Assembly (NCBI GenBank): GCA_021299335.1
Contig: JAJTGF010000001.1
Location: 1-64,000 of the forward strand
DNA from: Cryomorphaceae bacterium
Lineage (GTDB): Bacteria > Bacteroidota > Bacteroidia > Flavobacteriales_D > Crocinitomicaceae
Direction: 5' to 3'
DNA length: 64,000 bases
Of the stretch, positions 1-10,231 are shown one piece after another (position 1 is the stretch's first letter; each line of letters starts with the position of its first letter). The position numbers and the translations under genes are program-made. The notes beneath the pieces were generated by a model. That model ran no database searches. It saw nothing but the letters and a program-made list of their open reading frames with translations, and had not been told where the DNA came from.

Positions 1-977
1 CCTAAAGATTCAGCCAGGGCAAAAATCTCCACTTTCTTTACCAAATCTAGCGCATCTTGCAGCTGATTGCCTTTGAGTGTAAAGGAAATCATGCCGCCGA
101 AGCCGCGCATTTGCGCTTTGGCAACGTGGTGATTCGGATGCGTTTCAAAGCCCGGCCAATAGACTTTATCTACTTTCGGATGCGTGCTCAAGAAACGCGC
201 AATTTGCTCACCGTTTTCGCAGTGGCGCTGCATGCGCAAGTGCAGGGTTTTGATGCCGCGCAATACCAAAAAAGAATCCATTGGGGCGGTTACTGCACCA
301 GATGAATTTTGAATGCGGTACATTTCTGTAGCGAGTGCGTCGTCGTTGCAAACCAAAGCGCCCATCACGACATCGGAGTGTCCGCCAAGATATTTGGTAA
401 CGGAATGCATCACCATATCGGCGCCTAAATCTAAAGGGTTTTGCAAATAAGGCGTGGCAAAAGTGTTGTCGACACAAAGCATTGCATTTGCTTTTTTGGC
501 GATGTCAGCCATTGCTTTGATATCGATGATGTTCATCATGGGATTGGTAGGGGTCTCTACCCAAATGAGTTTGGTATTTTCATTGACCAATGCCGCCACA
601 GCAGCAGGATCTTGCATATCTACGAAATGAAAAATCAGGCCATATTTGGCAAAAATGGTATTAAAAATACGGTAAGAACCTCCGTAGAGATCATTGGTAG
701 AGATGATTTCATCGCCAGGGTTGAGCATTTTGATGACGCAGTCTATAGCGGCCAAACCTGAGCCAAAACACGCGCCGTGCTTACCATTTTCAATGGCAGC
801 AATATTTTTTTCAAGCGCGTGGCGCGTAGGATTGAGCGTTCTGGAATATTCATAGCCCTTGTGATTACCCACGCCCTCTTGAACATATGTAGATGTTTGA
901 TAGATTGGCGTCATGATGGCACCAGTTGCGGGGTCTGGGTGAACACCTGCGTGTATGGCTTTGGTAGCAAATTTCAT
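1..977 (-). CDS. Cystathionine gamma-synthase/lyase family PLP-dependent enzyme, 3' end cut by the window edge
   Basis: Minus-strand frame from ATG at 977 reads MKFATKAIHAGVHPDPATGAIMTPIYQTSTYVQEG...HSVTKYLGGHSDVVMGALV (PLP-lysine motif SVTKYLGGHSD). Missing from the ORF track because it is open at the window start. Confidence 0.92.
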   Translation of the reverse strand, partial: MKFATKAIHAGVHPDPATGAIMTPIYQTSTYVQEGVGNHKGYEYSRTLNPTRHALEKNIAAIENGKHGACFGSGLAAIDCVIKMLNPGDEIISTNDLYGGSYRIFNTIFAKYGLIFHFVDMQDPAAVAALVNENTKLIWVETPTNPMMNIIDIKAMADIAKKANAMLCVDNTFATPYLQNPLDLGADMVMHSVTKYLGGHSDVVMGALVCNDDALATEMYRIQNSSGAVTAPMDSFLVLRGIKTLHLRMQRHCENGEQIARFLSTHPKVDKVYWPGFETHPNHHVAKAQMRGFGGMISFTLKGNQLQDALDLVKKVEIFALAESL

Positions 978-1012
978 AGTCAAAATTGTTTCGACAAAAT
1001 TAATAGAATCCT

Positions 1013-1351
1013 TTAAGGCAGTCCCAATTCAAGCGCAGGATCCCAAAAAACTTTTTGAAAGTCTTGAATTTGATCATTGATGACCCTGATTCCTTCTAGC
1101 GTCAGCAATTCTTGCATCTGTTCTGGATGTTCAAAATGATTTTTACCGCTCAATAGGCCAACTCGATTGACTACTCTATGAGCAGGAACATCGGGTAGTA
1201 CATGACTCGCATTCATGGCCCAACCGACCATGCGCGCTCCTTGTTTGGCACCAAGATAATTGGCAATAGCACCATAGCTCGTTACCCTACCTTTGGGAAT
1301 CAATTGAACAACCTGATATACTGCGGCAAAGAAATCTTTGTTTTGAGTCAT
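1013..1351 (-). CDS. MGMT-family (alkyltransferase-like) DNA-binding protein
   Basis: MTQNKDFFAAVYQVVQLIPKGRVTSYGAIA...PAHRVVNRVGLLSGK; Ala replaces the MGMT active-site Cys. The ORF-track start at 1411 crosses a terminator, so ATG 1351 is preferred. Confidence 0.85.
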   Translation of the reverse strand: MTQNKDFFAAVYQVVQLIPKGRVTSYGAIANYLGAKQGARMVGWAMNASHVLPDVPAHRVVNRVGLLSGKNHFEHPEQMQELLTLEGIRVINDQIQDFQKVFWDPALELGLP

Positions 1352-1361
1352 AGGCAAATAT

Positions 1362-1390
1362 AAAAAAAGCCACCCGAAGGTGGCTTTTAT
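1362..1390 (-). terminator. Rho-independent terminator downstream of hppA (bidirectional appearance)
   Basis: aaaagccaccCGAAggtggctttt inverted repeat with A/T flanks. Confidence 0.8.
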
Positions 1391-1412
1391 CATTTGAAAG
1401 TATGGCGTCAAA

Positions 1413-3740
1413 TTAATGTTTGTCGCAACATTCTTTTTTGGTCATGCTTGCACATTTGCTCATATCACATTTCATGTCATTAGACATGGCTGCTCCATGG
1501 CAAGACGCTTTTTCTGACGCGCAGCTTGTTTCGCATTTTGGAGCTTGTTTAGCTCGGTGCTCTTCAATTTTTTCACCCATGATTGGAGCGATAACCAAAC
1601 CAACAAGACAAGTCAATTTGATCAAGATATTCATGGATGGGCCAGAAGTATCTTTAAATGGATCACCAACGGTATCTCCTGTAACTGCTGCTTTGTGCGC
1701 GTCAGAACCTTTGTAGGTCATTTCGCCGTTGATCACAACACCAGCTTCAAAAGATTTTTTAGCGTTATCCCAGGCACCACCAGCGTTGTTTTGGAAGATG
1801 GCCCAAAGGACACCAGAAACAGCAACACCGGCCATATAACCACCAAGTACCTCAGCAGCCATTTCCCAGTCACCAGAAATAAATCCGGTTCCCAAACCAA
1901 TCAAGATTGGCGTAAGAATAGTCAGTGCACCAGGAAGCATCATTTCGCGAAGTGCAGCTTTGGTAGAGATTTCTACACATTTGCCGTACTCTGGTTGTCC
2001 AGTTCCTTCCATAATTCCTGGAATTTCGCGGAACTGACGACGTACTTCGTTCACCATATCCATAGCAGCGCTACCTACAGATTTCATTGCCAAGGCAGAG
2101 AAAACGACAGGAATCATGCCGCCGATAAACAAGGCAGCTAATACAGGTGCTTTGAAGATATTGATACCATCAATACCAGTAAAAGTGACGTATGCTGCAA
2201 ACAAGGCAAGTGCCGTAAGAGCTGCAGATGCAATCGCAAAGCCTTTTCCTACAGCTGCAGTAGTGTTACCAACAGAGTCGAGAACGTCTGTGCGCTGGCG
2301 AACTTCTTTAGGAAGCTCACTCATTTCGGCAACACCACCTGCGTTGTCGGCGATTGGGCCAAAGGCATCAATAGCTAACTGCATTGCGGTAGTTGCCATC
2401 ATGGCTGAAGCGGCAATTGCAACGCCGTAGAAACCAGCAAGTGCATAAGAACCCCAGATAGCGGCAGCAAATAAAATCACAGACGAAAAAGTAGAGATCA
2501 TACCCGTTGCTAAACCAGCAATAATGTTGGTAGCAGCGCCAGTAGATGAGTTTTGTACAATACCAAGTACTGGTTTCTTGCCGAGCGCAGTGTAGTATTC
2601 AGTAAAGTAAGAAATAAGGTAACCTACAGAAAGACCTACAAGTGTTGCATAGAAAACATGGCGTGAAGGAATGGCAATAGCATCTTCCACACCGAAGAAA
2701 TTCATTTGAATGGTGTCTGGAAGCATCCATTTTACCAAGAACCAACCTGCAACCGCAGATAGAATAATGGAGGTAATGTTTCCGAGGTTGAGTGCTTTTT
2801 GCACATCGTTTTCTTTTGCATCGTTAGATGAAATGCGAACGAGGAAAGTACCAATGATAGAGGCGATGATACCTACACCTGCAATCATGATTGGCAATAA
2901 GATCGGACCCATTCCATTGAAAGTACTAAGTGTTTGACCGTTTTCAGCCATATCTTTGATGATGTAGTTACCTAACACCATTGATGCTAAAACGGTTGCT
3001 ACATAAGAGCCAAACAGGTCGGCACCCATTCCGGCAACGTCACCTACGTTGTCACCAACGTTATCGGCAATAGTTGCAGGGTTGCGCGGGTCATCTTCAG
3101 GAATACCAGCTTCTACTTTACCAACGAGGTCAGCACCTACGTCAGCTGCTTTGGTGTAGATTCCACCACCTACGCGTGCAAACAAAGCAATAGATTCTGC
3201 TCCGAGAGAGAAACCGGCCAAGGCCTCAAGCACCATAGTCATGTTTTTGTAGTCCCAGTTACCACCCTTTAAGAATACGCTCAAGAAGAACATGAAGAAA
3301 AGCGACAAACCTAAAACTGCCAAACCGGCAACTCCTAGGCCCATCACTGTACCACCTCCAAATGAAACTTTAAGTGCATTTGGCAATGAGGTTTTTGCAG
3401 CTTCGGTTGTGCGCACATTGGCATCGGTAGCTACGCGCATTCCGATGTTTCCTGCAATTGCAGAAAAAATGGCACCAACGATAAAGGCAGGAACAATCAA
3501 CCAGTGAGTGGTGTCTACAACTTTAGATACGCCAAATAATGCAATCGATGCTAAAACCACAAAGATGGCTAGCAAACGGTATTCTGCAGACAAAAACGCC
3601 ATTGCACCTTCTTTGATGCTTTTGGCAATTGTTTGCATTTTTTCATCTCCGGCAGGTTGCTTTTTAACCCATGCCATCTTTACAAGCATAAAGAGGAGTC
3701 CGATGAGAGACAATCCAATTGGAATGTAAATTACGTTCAT
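1413..3740 (-). CDS. hppA: Membrane-bound K+-stimulated pyrophosphate-energized ion pump (H+/Na+-PPase) with Cys-rich C-terminal tail
   Basis: [73 protein letters not shown] signatures; start taken as MNVIYIPIG at 3740. Confidence 0.96.
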   Translation of the reverse strand: MNVIYIPIGLSLIGLLFMLVKMAWVKKQPAGDEKMQTIAKSIKEGAMAFLSAEYRLLAIFVVLASIALFGVSKVVDTTHWLIVPAFIVGAIFSAIAGNIGMRVATDANVRTTEAAKTSLPNALKVSFGGGTVMGLGVAGLAVLGLSLFFMFFLSVFLKGGNWDYKNMTMVLEALAGFSLGAESIALFARVGGGIYTKAADVGADLVGKVEAGIPEDDPRNPATIADNVGDNVGDVAGMGADLFGSYVATVLASMVLGNYIIKDMAENGQTLSTFNGMGPILLPIMIAGVGIIASIIGTFLVRISSNDAKENDVQKALNLGNITSIILSAVAGWFLVKWMLPDTIQMNFFGVEDAIAIPSRHVFYATLVGLSVGYLISYFTEYYTALGKKPVLGIVQNSSTGAATNIIAGLATGMISTFSSVILFAAAIWGSYALAGFYGVAIAASAMMATTAMQLAIDAFGPIADNAGGVAEMSELPKEVRQRTDVLDSVGNTTAAVGKGFAIASAALTALALFAAYVTFTGIDGINIFKAPVLAALFIGGMIPVVFSALAMKSVGSAAMDMVNEVRRQFREIPGIMEGTGQPEYGKCVEISTKAALREMMLPGALTILTPILIGLGTGFISGDWEMAAEVLGGYMAGVAVSGVLWAIFQNNAGGAWDNAKKSFEAGVVINGEMTYKGSDAHKAAVTGDTVGDPFKDTSGPSMNILIKLTCLVGLVIAPIMGEKIEEHRAKQAPKCETSCASEKASCHGAAMSNDMKCDMSKCASMTKKECCDKH

Positions 3741-3856
3741 AAATAATTTTTTAATTGAAAAATACCGGCAAAAGTAGCTGATTTCGCCTAGGAAAGCAAA
3801 TACGGATTTAAAAAATAAGGGTTTCATCAACCAACCCTTTTTTTATCGATTAAATA

Positions 3857-3884
3857 AAAAAGGCCCGATTCAATCGGGCCTTTT
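3857..3884 (-). terminator. Rho-independent terminator downstream of the DUF5011-like lipoprotein gene
   Basis: aaaaggcccgattcaatcgggcctttt inverted repeat. Confidence 0.8.
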
Positions 3885-3902
3885 AAAAAGTACGAGACTT
3901 AT

Positions 3903-4607
3903 TTATTGTTTTGTGTAAGTCGCTACGCAAGTACCTGTTCCGCCGATAAGAGGAATGGTGTTTTCGTAGGTATAAGTGATCGTGATCACATTTGCTTGGT
4001 TATTGATGCTACCAATACCTGAGAAAATAACTTGTCCGAGTGTGACATCAATGGTTTGATTTGGTACGGTGATGTTATTGCCGTTGATGGTTGCATTTGC
4101 TGTTCCACCTACTAAATTGAACATGTTGTCAATGATGAGTTCGTTAGCTGAAGCACCAGCAGTAATTGCTGGGTCTGCCGTCAAAGGGAAGGCGTTGCCA
4201 CAATCGCTGGTTACAGCCCAAGTAACTAGCCAATTGTCTTGTCCGATATTGACGTTGACCGTACGCGTAGCTGTTGTGCTACCGTTTTCGTTGGTGGCTG
4301 TGTAGGTTACTAAGTAGGTGCCTTTGGTAGTGGCATCGACTTGGCTATTGGTAGTTACTGTTACTGAAGAGCCGTCTTTGTTGGTTGCGGTTGCACCTGC
4401 ATCGGTATAGGTATCGCCCACATTAATGTTTTCAGGATTGTTGCCATTGACGGTAATGGTTGGCGTGTATTTACAAGTTCCGTCGTCTTTTTTGGCTTCG
4501 GCGTTGTAGTTGACGGCATCTGGATCCATGCAGCCTTTTTTCTTGCAGCTAGCAGTTGTGCCAATAAGTAGTGCCGAAATGGCAAAAAGTGAAAGATAAG
4601 TTTTCAT
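3903..4607 (-). CDS. Secreted lipoprotein with DUF5011-like Ig domain
   Basis: Lipobox-like N-terminus (LIGTTASCKKKGC); ITVNGNNPENINVGDTYTDAGATATNKDG...GTYLVTYTATNENGSTTATRTVNV. Confidence 0.75.
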   Translation of the reverse strand: MKTYLSLFAISALLIGTTASCKKKGCMDPDAVNYNAEAKKDDGTCKYTPTITVNGNNPENINVGDTYTDAGATATNKDGSSVTVTTNSQVDATTKGTYLVTYTATNENGSTTATRTVNVNIGQDNWLVTWAVTSDCGNAFPLTADPAITAGASANELIIDNMFNLVGGTANATINGNNITVPNQTIDVTLGQVIFSGIGSINNQANVITITYTYENTIPLIGGTGTCVATYTKQ

Positions 4608-4690
4608 AGTTTTAAAGTGTTAATGCGTACCGAAATTATGAATTTGTTGTGCAATAGGCAAATAAAACGCGATACAATTCTTTTTATTGC

Positions 4691-4720
4691 AAAAAAAAAC
4701 GGCGCTCCTAAGAACGCCGC
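4691..4720 (-). terminator. Rho-independent terminator downstream of recA
   Basis: Minus strand CGGCGttcttaggagCGCCG followed by a T-tract. Confidence 0.75.
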
Positions 4721-4740
4721 TTTCCAACCAAACGATAGGT

Positions 4741-5769
4741 CTAGTCTTGCAACACTTCAGTCTGACCAGTCGGTGTTGCGAGCGCATTTTTGATTTTAGC
4801 TTCTAGTTCTTCCATGAGTTCGGGGTTGTCTAGAAGGAGCGCTTTGATGGCATCGCGTCCTTGGCCAAGTTTGGTTTCTCCGTAAGAGAACCAAGAGCCG
4901 CTTTTCTTGAGAATGTTGAGGTCTACGCCAAGGTCGATGATTTCACCAACTTTAGAGATTCCTTCGCCGTACATAATGTCGAATTCGGCTTTTCTAAAAG
5001 GTGGAGCAACTTTGTTTTTAACCACCTTCACTTTTACGCGGTTCCCAATTACCTCTTCACCGTCTTTGAGTTGTGTGGCTCTGCGGATATCGATGCGGAT
5101 AGACGAATAAAATTTGAGTGCGTTACCACCAGTAGTGGTTTCTGGATTGCCGAACATGACGCCAATTTTGTCTCGGAGTTGGTTGATGAAAATACAGCAA
5201 CAGCCAGCTTTGTTGATCGAGCCAGTGAGTTTTCTCAAGGCTTTTGACATCAGGCGCGCTTGTAGACCCATTTGAGAGTCTCCCATTTCGCCTTCGATTT
5301 CGGCTTTTGGGGTGAGTGCTGCAACGGAGTCGATAACGATGAGGTCAATGGCGCCAGAGCGAATGAGGTTATCGGCAATTTCGAGTGCTTGCTCACCGTT
5401 GTCTGGCTGAGAGATCAAAAGATTGGAAATATCTACACCAAGTTTTTGGGCATAGAATTGGTCAAAGGCGTGTTCGGCATCGATGAAAGCTGCGATACCA
5501 CCTTGTTTTTGGACTTCGGCAATGGCGTGGATAGCAAGGGTTGTTTTTCCCGATGATTCTGGGCCGTAGATTTCGACTACGCGTCCTTTGGGGTATCCGT
5601 TGATTCCTAAGGCGAGGTCTAGGGTGAGCGAACCAGTAGGGATCACTTCTACTTGTTCTACTGGTGCATCGCCGAGTTTCATGACGGCGCCTTTACCAAA
5701 GGTTTTGTCAAGCTTTTCCATGGTCAGTTGGAGCGCTTTGAGTTTTTCGAGGTTTTGTTCTTTAGACAT
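4741..5769 (-). CDS. recA: Recombinase RecA
   Basis: [87 protein letters not shown]. Confidence 0.99.
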   Translation of the reverse strand: MSKEQNLEKLKALQLTMEKLDKTFGKGAVMKLGDAPVEQVEVIPTGSLTLDLALGINGYPKGRVVEIYGPESSGKTTLAIHAIAEVQKQGGIAAFIDAEHAFDQFYAQKLGVDISNLLISQPDNGEQALEIADNLIRSGAIDLIVIDSVAALTPKAEIEGEMGDSQMGLQARLMSKALRKLTGSINKAGCCCIFINQLRDKIGVMFGNPETTTGGNALKFYSSIRIDIRRATQLKDGEEVIGNRVKVKVVKNKVAPPFRKAEFDIMYGEGISKVGEIIDLGVDLNILKKSGSWFSYGETKLGQGRDAIKALLLDNPELMEELEAKIKNALATPTGQTEVLQD

Positions 5770-5847
5770 ATCGTTTGTTGTTGTGAGCGAGGCTCGGTGA
5801 ATAATTTTTACAAAGTTGCATGCAGAAGACCGTAAACAATTTACGTT

Positions 5848-6309
5848 CTACTGAAAACAGGCCAAAACTTCATTGGCGTGGTCTTTGGTGTTCGGCTTTT
5901 CGAGCACTTTGATGAGCGTGTTGGTCTGATCGAAAATGAAGGTCATGCGGTGAATGCCGTCGTAGACGCGACCCATAAATTTTTTGGGGCCCCAAACACC
6001 GAATTGTTGGATAATGGTTTTATCTGTGTCGGAGATCAGTGGGAAGTTCAGTTGGTATTTGTTGACGAATTTACTGTGGGCAGCAACGCTATCAGCGCTG
6101 ATGCCAATGACGTGAACTTGCGCTGCTAAAAGGGCTTCTTGTCCGTCGCGAATACTGCAAGCCTGCGCAGTGCAACCAGGGGTGTCGTCTTTGGGGTAAA
6201 AATAAATGACGAGATTTTTGCCAGCATAAGAAGCGCTGTCGATGGGATTGCCGTTTTGGTCAGTACCAATAAAGGCTGGAAGCTTGCTTCCGATAGGTAG
6301 TGTTGTCAT
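5848..6309 (-). CDS. bcp: Thioredoxin-dependent thiol peroxidase (Bcp-type peroxiredoxin)
   Basis: YFYPKDDTPGCTAQACSIRD; GISADSVAAHSKFVNKYQLNFPLISD. Confidence 0.95.
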   Translation of the reverse strand: MTTLPIGSKLPAFIGTDQNGNPIDSASYAGKNLVIYFYPKDDTPGCTAQACSIRDGQEALLAAQVHVIGISADSVAAHSKFVNKYQLNFPLISDTDKTIIQQFGVWGPKKFMGRVYDGIHRMTFIFDQTNTLIKVLEKPNTKDHANEVLACFQ

Positions 6310-6399
6310 AATGCTTAAAAAATAATCGGTGTAACGATGAAAAACTAATCAAAAGTAAAAACTATTCACCAATAACAAAACATGATTGGCAAAAAAGTT

Positions 6400-6795
6400 T
6401 TATCGTTGTCCGTATTTTAACAGACGAAAAAGAAAGACACACCAAGAAATGATGCTCATTGCGCCACCAATTGGCGTCACTGGACCTAAAAAGCGGAAAG
6501 CTTGTTGACCCCAAAAATGTTGGCCTAAGACCAACCCATAAATCGAAAAACAAAATAAAAACATACCGATGAGCATGGCCCAGCAAATTCCTTTGATCGC
6601 GAATGCAAAGCGCTCACCATTCAAAGACAGGACCAATACACCCATAGACAGGAACCCTTGATAACGAACACCAACCTCAAAAGTCTGCAATTGTGACGCT
6701 TCGAGTATTTCTTTGAGTGCGTGTGCCCCGAAGGCACCAAATACGATAGAAAGCATGATCAGAAGCCCTGCAAAAAAAGTAGTTTGTTTTTCCAT
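6400..6795 (-). CDS. DUF423 family small membrane protein
   Basis: FGAFGAHALKEIL...YQGFLSMGVL...TPIGGAMSIISW; start MEKQTTFF at 6795. Confidence 0.85.
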   Translation of the reverse strand: MEKQTTFFAGLLIMLSIVFGAFGAHALKEILEASQLQTFEVGVRYQGFLSMGVLVLSLNGERFAFAIKGICWAMLIGMFLFCFSIYGLVLGQHFWGQQAFRFLGPVTPIGGAMSIISWCVFLFRLLKYGQR

Positions 6796-6842
6796 ACTGC
6801 GAAATTGTGAAAAAAAGCGAAACGCGGTGTATCTTTGCACTC

Positions 6843-7382
6843 ATGCGTTTGGGAAGTATTTTATTGGCGCTCTTTTTTTTGTTTGCTTGCGAACAAGCCA
6901 AACCCCGTTCCTACGACTATATCCAATATAATTCCTTTGACCTCACCCCATTTGATTTAGCGGCTACCATCATGTTGCCAAATGCAAGTGCCGGTATTGG
7001 CACCTCAATGAAACCAACGGTCGCATATGAATTGGGTGGTTTCAAGTGGCAGCTCAGCGTAGGGCGCAATTTCACTTTGCTCATCGAAGACTACGGTGAT
7101 TACGCCTACCGTTTTGCCGAGTTCAAGCGCAAATTGCTCAAGCCAAATAAATTTTTTGAAATAGAAATTGTCAAGGAAGCTAAAAATATCTTGATCTACA
7201 GAAGAAAAGTAAAAGGCGAGTTCATCGCTCAAAAAAATGCGCGCTTTTATATTTACAGCGTGCGTCGCATTGGTCCAAATTATTATGAAATCATGAACCG
7301 CGAACAAGGAGACACCAAAAAGGTGGTCGATTTCATGTATCACGCCATCCAATCATTAAAAGCTAAAAATGAGCATCAATAG
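6843..7382 (+). CDS. Hypothetical lipoprotein
   Basis: MRLGSILLALFFLFACEQAKPR lipobox-like signal; ORF overlaps the downstream mrp-type start by 14 nt. Confidence 0.75.
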   Translation: MRLGSILLALFFLFACEQAKPRSYDYIQYNSFDLTPFDLAATIMLPNASAGIGTSMKPTVAYELGGFKWQLSVGRNFTLLIEDYGDYAYRFAEFKRKLLKPNKFFEIEIVKEAKNILIYRRKVKGEFIAQKNARFYIYSVRRIGPNYYEIMNREQGDTKKVVDFMYHAIQSLKAKNEHQ

Positions 7383-8451
7383 AGAAGACGTACTTGCTGT
7401 CCTCGGGAAAATCACCGAGCCCGATCTCAAAAACGATTTAGTGAGCCTCAATCTCATTGAAGACTTGCAAATCAACGAGCGACAAATTCAGGTTGCGGTC
7501 AAAATTTCCAATCCCGCACTTCATGCCAGAAAGCGGATGCAAGAAGCCATCGAATTCAATCTCAAGCGCGTTTTTGGTCAGGATATCAGCATTGCTTGCC
7601 AGATCCAAGGGCTAGATGCGCAGAGCAGAACTGCCCGCAGAAAAATCCTGCCCGATGTCAAGCATATTATTGCCGTCGCTTCTGGAAAAGGCGGTGTCGG
7701 TAAATCTACCATTACCGCTAACTTAGCGGGTGGCCTCGCCAAAAAAGGATACCGCGTAGGCATTGTCGATGCCGATATTCATGGCCCCTCGATGCCCACC
7801 ATGTTTGATCTCGTAGGTGAACGCCCAAAAATGACCGACGTCAACGGGCAAGCACTCATAGCGCCAATAGCATCTAACGGCATCCAAATTTTATCGATTG
7901 GTTTTTTCACGAGCCAAGACGACGCAGTTGTTTGGAGAGGCCCAATGGCATCTAAAGCGCTCACACAATTATTCACTGACGCACATTGGGGCGAACTCGA
8001 TTTCTTGCTCGTCGATCTTCCGCCCGGCACAAGCGACATCCATCTTTCCCTTATGCAAACTGTTCCGCTCGATGGCGTCGTGATTGTCAGTACCCCGCAA
8101 GAAGTCGCTTTGGCAGATGCCCGCAGAGGAATTCAAATGTTCAGACTCGATTCATTTAAAGTTCCTATTGTCGGCATTGTTGAAAATATGGCCTACTTCA
8201 CGCCTGCTGAATTGCCAGACCATAAATATTATATTTTCGGTCGAGATGGCGCAAAGAATTTGGCACAAGGCATGCAAGTGCCATTTTTGGGCAGTATTCC
8301 GCTTGTTCAAGGAGTGTGTGAAGCTGGCGACGCTGGCAGACCCGCTGTTTTTCAGCAAAATACACCAACTACCAAGGCATTTGAAGAATTAGTTCATAAC
8401 TTTGAGACTGAATTGAACGCAATTATTGCAACGCGCAAAAATCCAGCATGA
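7369..8451 (+). CDS. Mrp/NBP35-family Fe-S cluster carrier P-loop ATPase
   Basis: IIAVASGKGGVGKSTITANLAGGLAKKGYRVGIVDADIHGPSMPTMF; VDLPPGTSDIHLSLMQ; N-terminal DUF59-like region. Confidence 0.96.
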   Translation: MSINREDVLAVLGKITEPDLKNDLVSLNLIEDLQINERQIQVAVKISNPALHARKRMQEAIEFNLKRVFGQDISIACQIQGLDAQSRTARRKILPDVKHIIAVASGKGGVGKSTITANLAGGLAKKGYRVGIVDADIHGPSMPTMFDLVGERPKMTDVNGQALIAPIASNGIQILSIGFFTSQDDAVVWRGPMASKALTQLFTDAHWGELDFLLVDLPPGTSDIHLSLMQTVPLDGVVIVSTPQEVALADARRGIQMFRLDSFKVPIVGIVENMAYFTPAELPDHKYYIFGRDGAKNLAQGMQVPFLGSIPLVQGVCEAGDAGRPAVFQQNTPTTKAFEELVHNFETELNAIIATRKNPA

Positions 8452-8690
8452 CCCACAACAAAGAAGCACTTCGCACCAAGGTCCTAGATGCCCTCGAGCA
8501 GCTTAGGCCATTTTTGCACGCCGACGGCGGCGATATGGAACTCGTCGACATCACCGATGACGCTATTGTTCAGGTGAGGTTGCTCGGTTCGTGCAGCGAT
8601 TGCTCGATGTCTAAAATGACCCTTAAAGGAGGTCTTGAAGAAGCGCTCAAAACGGCGGCGCCAGAGCTCAAAGGTGTAGTAGCGGTCTAA
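8448..8690 (+). CDS. NifU C-terminal-domain (Nfu) Fe-S scaffold protein
   Basis: LEQLRPFLHADGGDMELVDI...VRLLGSCSDCSMSKMTLKGGLEEALK (CxxC). Confidence 0.95.
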   Translation: MTHNKEALRTKVLDALEQLRPFLHADGGDMELVDITDDAIVQVRLLGSCSDCSMSKMTLKGGLEEALKTAAPELKGVVAV

Positions 8691-8694
8691 ACTC

Positions 8695-9168
8695 ATGAAA
8701 ATTCGATTTTTTGTAGTAGGTAAAACAGCTTTCGAGGACCTCAAAGTTGGTGAGCAGCGCTACGCACAACGCCTTGCGCATTATTGCACGTTTGAACGCC
8801 TCGATCTTCCCGATATCAAAAATCCAAAGGCATTAAGTCAGGCGCAAATCAAAGACAAAGAGGGGGTACTGATTTTATCCAAAATAAATCCGACCGATTT
8901 TGTCATTTTGCTCGATGAGAACGGCAAAGATTTCAGCTCTGTGGCATTTGCAGATTGGATTGCCCAAAAACAAATGCAACACAATGGTGCTTTAGTTTTT
9001 GTCATTGGCGGAGCTTACGGTTTTAGCCAAGCTGTTTACGAGCGTGCACAATTCAAATTGTCTTTATCGAGCATGACCTTTTCACATCAAATGGTGCGCA
9101 TGATTTTTTTAGAGCAGCTTTATCGCGCCTTTAGCATTCTCAAAGGCGAACCTTATCACCATGCCTGA
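8695..9168 (+). CDS. rlmH: 23S rRNA (pseudouridine1915-N3)-methyltransferase RlmH
   Basis: VFVIGGAYGFSQAVYERAQFKLSLSSMTFSHQMVRMIFLEQLYRAFSILKGEPYHHA. Confidence 0.97.
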   Translation: MKIRFFVVGKTAFEDLKVGEQRYAQRLAHYCTFERLDLPDIKNPKALSQAQIKDKEGVLILSKINPTDFVILLDENGKDFSSVAFADWIAQKQMQHNGALVFVIGGAYGFSQAVYERAQFKLSLSSMTFSHQMVRMIFLEQLYRAFSILKGEPYHHA

Positions 9169-10231
9169 CAAAATCTTTTTACACGAACTCCACTTCAAAA
9201 AGCCCGCCGGCACCAGCCGAGGTATTTTGCATACCAAACCTTCTTGGATATTCAGCTATGAATTACCAAATGGTTTGATCGCTCAGACAGAGTTTCCAAT
9301 TATACCAGGTCTGTCGCCTGAATTCATCGACAGAACGCAATATGAATCGAAACTGAATTCTTTTTTGAATGAGGTGCGCCCTATGATTTTATCGTGGTCA
9401 GCAACTGATTTCTTTACTAATGCTTCCTTTCTCGATTTGATTGCCAAATGGCGCGACTATCCTTCATTTATATTTGGTTTAGAAGTGTTGATGCTTGCCA
9501 TCAAGGCAAAGGGGAGCAACATCTTATTCGATACGCCTTTTACCAGACAAGAAAACACTATTCCTATAAACGGACTGGTTTGGATGGGAACGCTTGCAGA
9601 TATGCGCAGCCAAGCCTTAGAAAAAATTGCCGTTGGTTTTCAAACAGTCAAACTCAAAATTGGGGCCTTGGATTGGCCCGAAGAATTGCGCTTGCTTCAA
9701 GAATTGCGAGCCAACGCACCTCATTTAACGATTCGCGTCGATGCAAATGGAGCATTTAGCGCAGCGCAAGCTCCAGAAGTGCTTGACCAATTGGCGTCTT
9801 TAAATGTTCATAGCATCGAGCAACCGATTGCCGCAGGGCAGCTTGACGCCATGAGGCAATTATGCGTTCATACACCGGTGTCCATTGCATTAGATGAAGA
9901 GTTAATCGGCGTCCATGCACGAGCCCAAAAGTGTACTTTGCTCGATGCCATACGACCGCAATACATCATTTTGAAGCCGAGTTTACACGGTGGTTTGAGC
10001 GGGGTTCGAGAATGGATTCAATTAGCTGAAGATAGAGGCATTGGTTGGTGGCTCACTAGCGCACTCGAAAGCGCAATTGGCCTGAGTGCCATTGTTCAAT
10101 TCGGCGCTTGTTATGATTTGCAGTTGCCACAAGGTTTTGGAACAGGCGCCCTCTATACCAATAATTTTGAGTCGTGCTTGGCCATTGAAGAGGGCCATAT
10201 CCGATGGGTCAGCGGCTCAGACAAGGACTGA
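9161..10231 (+). CDS. menC: o-Succinylbenzoate synthase-like enolase superfamily enzyme
   Basis: FQTVKLKIGALDW, IRVDANGAFSAAQA, SIEQPI, ALDEELIG, ILKPSLHGGLSG. Confidence 0.85.
   Translation: MPDKIFLHELHFKKPAGTSRGILHTKPSWIFSYELPNGLIAQTEFPIIPGLSPEFIDRTQYESKLNSFLNEVRPMILSWSATDFFTNASFLDLIAKWRDYPSFIFGLEVLMLAIKAKGSNILFDTPFTRQENTIPINGLVWMGTLADMRSQALEKIAVGFQTVKLKIGALDWPEELRLLQELRANAPHLTIRVDANGAFSAAQAPEVLDQLASLNVHSIEQPIAAGQLDAMRQLCVHTPVSIALDEELIGVHARAQKCTLLDAIRPQYIILKPSLHGGLSGVREWIQLAEDRGIGWWLTSALESAIGLSAIVQFGACYDLQLPQGFGTGALYTNNFESCLAIEEGHIRWVSGSDKD

Noticed and set aside
208-1016. ORFs 208..477 -, 441..761 + and 777..1016 +
   Set aside because: All overlap the true minus-strand trans-sulfuration enzyme frame that runs off the window edge.
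1545-3507. Several plus-strand ORFs opposite hppA (1545..2141, 2116..2430, 3292..3507)
   Set aside because: Antisense shadow ORFs of a clearly coding gene; composition reflects the complementary strand.
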